Assembly (NCBI GenBank): GCA_003260075.1
Contig: QLIY01000184.1
Coordinates: 64,929 to 128,928, forward strand
Length of the DNA: 64,000 nt
Direction of reading: 5' to 3'
Origin: Phallusia mammillata
Taxonomy: Eukaryota > Chordata > Ascidiacea > Phlebobranchia > Ascidiidae
The position numbers were made by a program, and so were the translations under genes. This document shows, piece after piece, positions 1 through 9,593 of this stretch (positions within the stretch are counted from its first letter, which is position 1; each line of letters opens with the position of its first letter). The notes beneath the pieces were generated by a model. The model was not told where the DNA came from, made no database searches, and saw only the letters and a list, made by a program, of their open reading frames with translations.

Positions 1-1841
1 CCAGCAGATACAAAATCCTAACATGCATAGAGAGCAAACGTTAAGAGCGCCTACATTTTATGGTGTACAACATTCTTATTGATAACACATCATATTGTCA
101 TTATAAACTGCAGCGTAGGGCCGTATATACTCGTTTCAAGGTCACAGCCTACCTAGGAAAGACCTTCTTGCTGCGCATAGGTACGCAGGCGCATCATACA
201 TTAATTATGAGACGCTTCAGTGCGCAGATTATATGATCTCCGGCGACCAGTAAATTTGCTTAAGACAGAAAACCTTGGAGCTACTTTCTCGTGTAATATT
301 GAACAAACACTGAGCTCCCGGGATCGTAAACCACCGCAACGGTGTAAAATTTCGACAGAAGTCCGCTGTTACGCACCCCTACTTACAAATCATAAACGTG
401 TTTTAGTTGTTCTATGATTCGGGCGTTTCTAATAGTTCAATTGTACAGAAAGAACTAACATACAATGTTGAGTAGTTAGTCCAAATAAGAAAAAAAGAGT
501 GTCACATGGTGTTGTAGTTTCTGCATTAATTTTATCAAGTACACATCTACGATCAATTACGCCGCTTGCCTAAAAAATTAAAACCTAATAGCGCCAAGCA
601 AAGCGTATTAATTATATAGGCTAGGTTGATTGCAGGCTATGTAGGCCTCAACAATACTGAGTGACATTTAACATAACAAACGGCCGCGGAAGCGATCAAT
701 GCGCTTCCACATGATGCATGGCGTTCCGCTTCTACCCTGCTAAAGCCTTAACTTCTTTTGCTTCAGAAGTACTGCTTTTGAAGCCGTTTAATCTTAACGG
801 TGTGCGACACACCACTTGCATAAGCTCTTGATAGCTAATGCTCTTCCAATACAGTGGATGCGTTTTGTGATATGTGGGTTCAGGTTCATATCACGTTGGT
901 CGTGGGCTAAATGGTATGGTCCAATTACCAGCGATCGCGCATTAGCAAATGGCGAGAAGCGAACAATTGAACGAATGTGCTGATTCCGCATCTCGTGTGC
1001 TTCATACAGGTCGCAGGTCCTACCATGTTAGCTTGGACAGGCAAATTACCACAAAGGGGGCAAGCGGACCTTACCTTTTGCAGGTTTTCGTTGAGACGAG
1101 GCTGTATTCGTTGTCCGGCAAACAGGTCACGTGATGCTTTGACCCGATACCAGGCACGACTGTGCGGCGTTTCGTCCTGTAACAAAACTCGTATGATGAG
1201 TACCGACCGACAGGTTATATTGGGCTGTGACATTTAAGAAGATATCACATTGACAATTATAGGACAAACTCGTGCATCAGACGCTCGTACACGCACAGCA
1301 GCCGGCGTTCAAGTCTTAATTCAGATCGATACAGCAAGCAAAACGGTATTGCTACTTCATTTTAAAGTCTGTCACACACAGCTTCTGCGGCCATGGGTGA
1401 TTTATAACCTTTGACTCCTTATTAAGTATGTTTGTCTGTCAAAAAATAATTATGTCTACTGTGACAACAATAAGGAATGCCAATGCATTTTTAAGTCTCC
1501 GGTACCTTGTAACGAGTTAAATGTATATTAAAAAGAAAAAAAAAACATAAAAACACAAACCCAACAAGTGTCAATTTAACTCCTGCTTGGTATAACAGTA
1601 CAGGTGTAGAGCAGTATAAGATCCGATACTACTTATTAGCTGCAGGTTGTAGACTCGAGCCTTTTTTATGAATAAAAAACTTTTAAAGAGAGGTTTTAGA
1701 GAAGGAAAGCTCAGATGACTGACAGCTGACAGGTAAAGAGACACGGTACTCAATCTTAAGTAAATCAAGTAGATTAAACAGGCTCGTGTTATCCCAAATG
1801 ACAAAAAACGCTAACATCGGTACACAAGAGTCAAAGCTAAC
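1..1841. other. No gene seen; probable downstream intron or flank of the SLC8 gene
   Basis: No exon is recognisable here on either strand. The Na+/Ca2+ exchanger gene enters from the right on the minus strand and its fifth exon ends at 1842 with a GT donor, so this stretch is most simply its next intron, with the remaining exons (Calx-beta domains, second alpha repeat) beyond the left edge. The short open frames around 800-1240 lack splice context and domain similarity. Confidence 0.5.
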
Positions 1842-4800
1842 CTGCAACTGTAGTGCAGCGATATTGGAAGCGTCATCCTCGCTTAGTTTTTCTGGTTTGT
1901 CTAAGGTTTTCATGAAAGCAGAAACGACATCTTTCATTCGTTCGTCCTCGGTGGTTGGTTGTTTCATCAAGGCAGTGTCCTCAGTAGCGTTTCCTAGCTC
2001 TGTTAGATGTATAGAACAAAGATTTTAACGACATTGATGACAAGCACCAATTTAGTAGCACTGTAGTAATGTACCCCATGTGTGCTTAGTTTAAAACATG
2101 ACATTTTTAACTGAATAAGCTCGTACTGCAATTGTATTATATTAAAACGCTTCGTATAATCACAATACAGACTTTAAATAATTGTTTTTAGACCAAAATA
2201 GATTTAGCAATATATCACGTAACAGTGTAGTTGCACTGGTATCATGTGAAGCTTATTGTCAAATGTATTACCAACTAAGCCCTTTTTGAAAGCTTATGGC
2301 ATCAAGTTAATGATATGAACCAAAATCAATGCGGATTCCATTTCTTTCCAACGTCGGAATAATCAATAGACGTAGGATACAAATCAATTTCTTAGGACCT
2401 AAACTTGGCCAGGCTGTATAAGAATTCAAATTATCTGATACTTTGCAAAAATGAAAGAAGCCAGACTATACATATTAGTGCTAAAAGGTTGCAATGGGGG
2501 TGTTGGAATAAGGACGGGGGGGGGGGCCAGGCTGTATAAGAATTCAAATTATCCGATACTTTGCAAAAAATAAAATAAGTCAGACTACATATTAGTGCTA
2601 AAAGGTTGCAATGGGGGTGTTGGAATAAGGACGGGGGGGGGGGCTACAATGGGAACTGTTTGCTTTACCACTGCGTTCATTTTGCGTGACAAACGGGGGG
2701 GGGGAAACATGCGTTCAAAGAAACGAAATTGTTAATAACTAGCTAAAAACAATTATGCCATCACAAACGAACCGATTTCAAGGCGGTCGTCTTTGACCTT
2801 CTTTTTTCCACAATAGTCCTTGTCAGCGAGAAAGGCCAGCATCACAAGTAAGGGAAAAAACGCAAAAGTGATAACTGCCTCCCAAAGCTCAATCTGGGGG
2901 GTAAACAAAAAAAATTTTGTACGATTAAAAAGTGGGATAAAATAATCCACAATGAAATAACAATCTTAGCATCATTGATAAGCAATAAATTGTTAAGCTA
3001 AATTACTTAAACAAAGTCGCGTCATCCGTTTCAAAACAGGTGAACCAATGTGTCAAGTTTTATTTTTTCTATTTAACTGTATTATTGTTTGCCAGTTATC
3101 ACAAATTTTGAAACATCAGTGCATAGATACTTAGCCTGTTCTTTGCGAGTTGTTACAAACAGCGGGTAAATTGAAATCATAACGGACGCACGCAAAAGAT
3201 ATTGAAGGAAGTTTTGCTCAGCGTCGCCAAATTACCGTGAAAAATTGCGCCGTCTCGAATATCACCGTATCTATGAGCGATTACAAACGGGACCGTGAAG
3301 GGGATATTCAACATATATACTGTTCAATATTTATTTACCAACAAACCGATGTTTAAAGCAACCGTAAAATAAAAATAAAATGTTTTAGATTAAACTATGT
3401 TTGCAATTGAATAATCATAAAATTTATGCAATGCAAACATAAGTTTTTATACTATTTAATATTTGCAAGATAATCGCTTTAATAGTTGCAGTGTGTCCCT
3501 ATCGATTAAGGACAGCTTTAGGTCGCCGGCTTTTGACGAAGTCAACCGGTCGTCAAAAGAGTTCGAGGTTGTAATAAATTTTGCGACTGCAAACACAAAT
3601 CCCAAACGAGCTAGCACGTACAATGGGAAGAGACACCAATGGGAACTGTTTGCTTTACCACTGCGTTCATTTTGCGTGACAAACGACGGTGCGATTAATG
3701 AACCCACATACTACAGTCAGTGTTGTGATGTGACGTCAACACACACTGTTACAGCACTCGAAGAATGCGGTGAACGCCCAAGGCAAGTATGGACAAGGCA
3801 TGACCGGAAGAAACGATAGCCTGTTTGGGATGGACTGACTGATGCTTTGACAAGACACTTCTTCTCTTGACTTTTATGTACATACCATTTTCAGCTCTGA
3901 GAGATGCCCCTGTATACTTACATGCCAAGCATAATAAAATCTTTGCTTTATCAGCAAGGGTTCTTAATTGCGTTATATATTCTTGGCTGATTACAAATAA
4001 AGAATATCGTGGAAATGAAAAACATCTTTTAAAAGTTTCATAAAAATTACCTTGTTTTTGGATGTACCCAACAAGACAAAGTACAACCAACCATAGGCGA
4101 ATACAGAAAAGAAGGCTGTAATGCCAAAGACCTTCATCCTTTTAACTTTTCGAAATTCACCATCAGGAATTCCCACCACACACACAGCAATAATAACCAT
4201 AAGGTTGAATGAGGCAGAACCCACAATGGTTCCTAAACAGAAAAGGACATAGAAAAAAGTATTTAACCAATATACTGCAGCATTAGTGATACTCTAGCTG
4301 TGATATATATTAAAATTTGGGCTGCACATACTTATCAGGATACAAACTTAGAAATGCTAATATTTTGTGTAATACAAATTGAAAAACCAAGTATGCCTAA
4401 AAGTTTTACATCTCTACCTGGACCAAGAGCTCCTGCGTGGAAGTTATTTGAAACAATCTCAATGATTGAAAGAAGAATCTCAGGGGCTGAAGAGCCAAGG
4501 GCCATTAGGGTTAAGTTAGCAACTGTGTCATTCCAAACCCTCACTTGAACTATTTCAAAACCTTCCTCTTTGTCTGGTCTTGCCACTTTTACCTGAAAGT
4601 CATGAAAGTGATCAGAACCATCTGGTATGTTAGGTTTTGAACACTTTCGCTAAAGATTCACTAATCCTTAACATAGTGATTTGACCATAAATGTTTGCAT
4701 AATTTAATAACACATAAATAAACAAAATTGTTAAAGGTTTGCTTCTTGCAAAAAGTTACACTGAAAAAATGAGCAAGAATTGTCATTGGCATTTTTGAAG

Positions 4801-5034
4801 TTGTGATGAAACAATTAAAAACCCACATACCTCAGTTGTTTTGCTGGTGATTACTTCAATTGCACACATGAAAGTATCGGCAATAATTGCAACTGCCATA
4901 AAGCTCCATAGTAATCCAATCAAGTAAAGAATAGCACGAAATTCAATACTCCATATTGACTCATTGACCAAAGGCAATATAAGGCCAGAGTTACATTTAA
5001 AAGTGGCATTCAAACAAGTCCCATTTAAAGACAT
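1842..5034 (-). CDS. Na+/Ca2+ exchanger, SLC8 (NCX) family, N-terminal half, partial at left edge
   Basis: Plasma-membrane antiporter that exchanges Na+ for Ca2+. Exons on the minus strand: 4831-5034, 4418-4592, 4051-4232, 2773-2893 and 1842-1999; all phases agree and all donors are GT. Exon 1 gives the extracellular N-terminus and first membrane helix (IIADTFMCAIEVITS). Exon 2 carries the hallmark alpha-1 repeat (VANLTLMALGSSAPEILLS), the ion-binding region. Exon 3 has GTIVGSASFNLMVIIAVCV and a further helix; exon 4 has another helix and the start of the cytosolic loop; exon 5 (EDERMKDVVSAFMKTL) resembles the loop segment just before the first Calx-beta domain of vertebrate NCX. The chosen ATG is at 5032-5034. 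It lies just after a good acceptor (AACAG), so exon 1 may have a 5' UTR exon upstream; no cleavable signal peptide precedes the first helix, unlike vertebrate NCX1. The C-terminal half lies outside the window. Confidence 0.9.
2407..2704. repeat. Two-unit direct repeat plus templated 49-bp copy, each ending in a G tract
   Basis: Inside the SLC8 intron between the exons at 2773 and 1999. A unit of about 118 bp beginning GGCCAGGCTGTATAAG and ending in eleven Gs (2407-2526) is repeated at 2525-2643 with few differences and the same G11 end. It is followed by 2647-2695, a perfect 49-bp copy of 3637-3685 from the next intron of the same gene, which again ends in a G tract (2695-2704, ten Gs). Confidence 0.9.
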
Positions 5035-6746
5035 TTTTGTGTTAATGCTGTTCAGTTAAGAAAACATCTAAAATGCAAAAAAAGCTTTTAAAGTCCTTTA
5101 TTCAAACACACTAAAAACATGATTTCTATAACAAAAAAAGATACTTTAGTGGTGAAAATATATTTTCCAGCAAATACTTTACTGTACAGATGCAGAAATT
5201 ATAAAGTAACTTTCTATTGTTTACGGAACACTCTCCATCATTTAAATGCTAAGAAACTTATTTGACATGTGGAAAAATGTATCAACATGTTTCTAATTTC
5301 AAACAAAGTCTTGCTTATGAGTGCAACTGCAAACCATTCTGAAATAATTTACAACACAATTCTACTAGGCCTGAAAAAAACGTGCAACCACCGACCAGAT
5401 TCACTGTTTTCATGGCGGATAGTTGATTGCCTACAATTTCCGTTACAAAAATCGCAGGACACATCATGCTCGTCACATCACAGCCAACCCTGCACTGGAA
5501 CCGAATGATGTGGTTCTGCATCGGTTGCAGTTGCTAATGCAAACAAGTACTTTCGCGCCTTTTTCATTGCATGACGTCTCAATTCCACAAGCAGCTCTTT
5601 AAAGACAACTAGTGGTCGAATAATATTGTCGAAGTCCACCAGTAATGTCGCTGCATATTTAGCATCTTACCAAACTTTTCTTACAAATTTCAAAACATTA
5701 AAAATTAAAATTAGCCAATTCACACTCCAGCGTAGGCTAACTGGTTGGGACTGGGCATTTTACATGCACGGTGTGTTTTATTGTGATAAAAGCGACTTTA
5801 ATTATGCCTCTGTAGCAGATTTATTGCATAGAGAAAAGAAAAAAATGTTGGACAAATTTTGTCAAATCGTTTTGTTTCCACCAGCAAAAACATGCTTGGC
5901 AAGTATTGTACCGGTAAGCTATTTGTAATATTCTATTGATATATGTGCTCTGCCTACATCGGACTTTTAAAAGTCCAATTGCCTTAATGAAAATTTCTGC
6001 GGGGAACAAAATATAAACAGATATTTTCCATTTTGAGATGATTATTTGTGTTTTAAATCACTGGATGAACTGCAACATTGGAACTTACCATTAAGTTGAT
6101 TATGGTAGTTTCTGGTTGTTGTTGCTCACCTAACTTTATTTTTTTACGGTGTTTGCTTCTCACTGCAGCGTTTTTCCACTTTGTGTAACCCAACACTTTG
6201 CAGAGTAAAATAAAATATTTTTTGCAAGTTTACGGGGTTGCCAAGTCAAAATTCTTTGAAATAAAGGGCACCCAGTGTCTGGGTAGATCCCAAAGACAGA
6301 CCAAACGAGACCAGCAAACAGTTTTTGTTTCCATTGCTCATTTAAGGTGTACAAAAACAAGGTGGAAAAGGAGGTTTATTTATCCCGCACTCCCAGTCAT
6401 AGCCCCTGTTTGACACATCGTTGGAATATCAAACAAAAACGTTTTGTCCGAATGAAGCAGTGTGGTCCTGTGTCAGACTGGAGGTTTTGGTGCAATATGG
6501 AACTCATATCACTGACCAAAGCTATATTGTTATGAAAGCATAATCATCGACATTCGACAAGTTACCACAATGTGTTATATATTTTAGGTTTATTAACAAA
6601 GTCATGCAAGAATACAAGTATGCGCTCTAAAATATTACACATGCAAAATAAAAAGTTTTTTAGTGCCAATTCGCACATTGTCTTTTAATTAGCAGGTCCC
6701 CGCTGAATTTCCGGTAGGTTTTGGATTTTGTGGAGTAGATTTTGAT
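5035..6746. other. Intergenic between SLC8 and the MGNC gene; nothing clear
   Basis: Upstream of the exchanger start and downstream of the MGNC gene stop, both on the minus strand. It should contain the exchanger promoter and possibly a 5' UTR exon. Open frames on both strands (for example 5626-5928 plus) have no domain, no codon bias and no splice partners. No TATA box or polyadenylation site stands out enough to call. Confidence 0.5.
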
Positions 6747-7824
6747 CTAGCTGGACGATCCACATCTTTGGCCCTTTTCCATTTGTCGTAAAGGCAACAG
6801 TGTAAGGTAACAATTTGTTCTGTAAAGCAATGAGTCGATTGAAACTATGAATAAAGACTATTTTGATTACAAGATTAATTACAACACTTTCCTCATTTTT
6901 AGCCACAAAAATTGTAAAACCCGAAACTTACCCGTTTGAAAACCTCATCCAGCAAGGTGGTAACGGAAAAAAATCTGTTTGTTTTGCCCGTTGGTGTTCG
7001 GGCTTTTCTACCAAAGCTGGTATTGGTGGTCGGTTAATGTCTTCCACAACCTAAAACGAAACAAAAAGACTTTATATTAATGATAAACAAAGTAGTAATT
7101 TAAACTTTAATTAGGCAAAACATAACAACCTCGGGGACCTCTGGTTTCGCGGCAAGTAATTGGTCAATTTCTTTCTCACAACCGGAATCTCCTTTTGCAA
7201 AGATTTCCTCTTTCTTATTCTGCAACATAAATGAGCTGCGATGTTAGTGGTGTGAATCAGGTTAGAGAAAAGCAAAGTCGTTAATTATGTTCCCAGAAAA
7301 ATTGTAACGGTCGTCGGAATTAGTTATACTTCGGCATGAGCAACCACAGCAACGGTTCTGTCTTCCTGATCGTCAAAAGCTCTATGGACGTCCACTCTCA
7401 CAACCAACTGACGTCCTTGTATTTTCTGCAACGCATCAAAAAGGCTATGAGCTTGAGAAAAACTTCGGGACATCCAAGATCAAACTTCTCTCTTACTGGA
7501 GTAGTACTCTTTTTTCGCAGCTCACATATTTCCACAGGAACAGCCATCTAAACATTAAAATAAGTTAAATTTCAACCAATATTACTGATAATTGTAGCAG
7601 ATTTAAAAGAAACAAAGAAACACTTACCTTGTGAAACGGTTGAGGTGGTTGATTTTTTTCAACTTCGATGACTCTAAGGTGGTTGTCGTTGTTCTGACCC
7701 TTGAGTTTCTGCATTAAATATCCAAATACCTAATTGTAATTCATATCACATTGCAACTAAATTACTAAACTGTATAAACCCTACTTACCTTCACTCTGTT
7801 TTGTTTTTTCAAACAATTCCCCAT
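6747..7824 (-). CDS. Small N-terminally acylated (MGNC) protein, family not recognised
   Basis: Seven coding exons on the minus strand: 7789-7824, 7628-7708, 7497-7547, 7330-7425, 7130-7219, 6932-7050 and 6747-6819, giving about 181 aa. The first five exons are all in phase 0 and multiples of three, each with AG acceptor and GT donor (one is GTATAA). The start ATG GGG AAT TGT encodes MGNCLKKQ: Gly2 followed by Cys4 is the classic N-myristoylation plus palmitoylation signal and the next residues are basic, so membrane attachment is inferred. The middle is charged (KIQGRQLVVRVDVHRAF, then KKEEIFAKGDSGCEKEIDQL) and later Pro-rich (NRPPIPALVEKPEHQ). I do not recognise the family. The last two exons are the least certain: another frame of 6932-7050 also reads protein-like (FFSVTTLLDEVFKR), so the C-terminus may be wrong. 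Confidence 0.6.
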
Positions 7825-9193
7825 TTTGATTTAGATTTTTCGAGAACTCAGTTTTACGCAACTCTCTTGCAGCATGCAAAATTTCCCAAATGATTCCGGT
7901 TTGAAAACACTGCCAAATTGCATATTGTTCAGTCAAGGTTGTGGTGGAAACGATTGTGATGTTTTCATTGTTGCGCATCTTGTATTTTGAGCACAAAATT
8001 TCATCACAGAAGGCATTATGACGTTTCATTGTGCTTACCTGGAGGCAGTGCATGCTGAGTTTTTCAGCAACCTTAAGAGGCGGCTTAGACATAATTTAAC
8101 GGAGTGGAAAGTGTATTGTTACTAGTTTTTGAAGGTGTCATGTACGTTCTACTGGTGCTTTAGGTCAACTTACTTTACTGATGCCCACGGTCAACTTAAT
8201 TGCATAGAATTTATAAAGTTTTTTCCTTGTGTTTTTCCACACTCATACCAACTTCCAAACAAAGACCCATATTTAGTCAAAATAAAAACTGTACTGTACC
8301 ATCTATAGTCCCGAACAATTTGAACCGCTAAGTTCTATCTACTGGAGCTGATTTATTAAAACTCTACTGGCTCGTTAAAGAGCAGTGCTAACAGTGTAAA
8401 GTTGACTGGTCATAGGCAATCAATGTATAATGTCACAAGCAGACAAAGTGTGGCAAATTTTGTTGAACACAGTTTTTACTCATGCATATGACCTCCCGCA
8501 AGTGGCGCCGTGATACATCGCCCATGGTCCAGACTGGTACGTTCTTCTGCTATGTTTTAAAGGTCGCCAAATAGGTGGACACCTTTGTGTACGTTGGGCA
8601 CATTTAACAGCTGGAAATATATAACCATGATCAACAATGACCGTTTTCATATCATTGCTGAAACTATATATCTGAACCACACAAACTATAGCGCTTGTGT
8701 ATTATAGAGCTGATTCGTTAAGACTGGCTTGTCTTGACATGTTGAAATGCAGTGTTAGCAGAATAATGTGTGTTAAGTTGTCGTCTTATGTTCTGAATAC
8801 TTCACAAAGAGTGGCAACATTGTAGCCGACAGTTTTATCCTGCCGCTAGTGGTAACGTGACATACACAGACCATGCATTAGTCAAGTATAGGTTCTGATG
8901 TGCCTCATGTGTCGTTAAGAGGTGGACTTGTTGCATACAACTGACATTATATTACCATAGTAATAAATGACGTGTTATTGCTGAAACTACCTATTTGAAC
9001 CAAAACAAATTTTGAATGTGAAACAAGACCGCCCCAAATATATTTTTTGTTGTTAAATTTTACAAAAGTTCAGTAGTCAGCAAGCACAGTTATTTACAGT
9101 GTATACAGATATTACAAGGGACAGTAACAAAATCACACCGCCGCATTTATGTAAGCACAGTATCCAGAGAATCAAATCACTCGATGAACAATA
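7825..9193. other. Intergenic with a degenerate direct repeat of about 340 bp
   Basis: Promoter side of the MGNC gene, then a diverged direct repeat. The copies start near 8345 and 8706, both opening with GAGCTGATT and ending with TATTGCTGAAACTA (first copy) or TGTTATTGCTGAAACTA (second). An open frame beginning MSKPPLK on the minus strand (7781-8092) overlaps the MGNC start in another frame; I treat it as 5' flank rather than coding because it cannot be joined in phase to the following exons. Confidence 0.5.
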
Positions 9194-9201
9194 GTCTAAA
9201 G

Positions 9202-9533
9202 CAGGGGTTCTTAACCAGGGGTACGTGTACCCCTTGGGGGTACGAAGCATCAAAGCAGGGGGTACGACATGCAGGGTGAAATTATACCGTATTTAGGCAT
9301 ATTTGTAGAGAATGCGTAACAAGTTACTTTGTTATATATCTAGAACGGGTTAGTTTTGTACTACTTACAATACTTTTTTAATGCATGCATTCAACACCCA
9401 AGTTATAAATATACTGAGTTTAATTCCTATTATTACAATTTTATTTACTCCGTCGGCCATTGTAGACAGGGGGTACGAGAAAATTTTATGAAAGCTCAAA
9501 GGGTACGAGCGCAAAAAAGGTTAAGAAACACTG
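9202..9533. mobile_element. hAT-like MITE with perfect 8-bp target-site duplication
   Basis: Element of 332 bp with terminal inverted repeats CAGGGGTTCTTAACC at the left and GGTTAAGAAACACTG at the right. The 8-bp GTCTAAAG occurs immediately on both sides (9194-9201 and 9534-9541), the size made by hAT transposases. It has no transposase frame, so it is non-autonomous. It lies just downstream of the nebulin-like gene stop. Confidence 0.9.
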
Positions 9534-9593
9534 GTCTAAAGCAAAATAGTCAACGACTTTTTTGTTGGTGTTGGTCAACCGAAGTAATCAATG

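Noticed and set aside
7781..8092. Minus-strand 103-codon frame starting MSKPPLKVAEKL as the first exon of the MGNC gene
   Set aside because: Its donor leaves phase 1, which puts a stop in the next exon; the overlapping MGNC frame joins in phase 0 through five exons.
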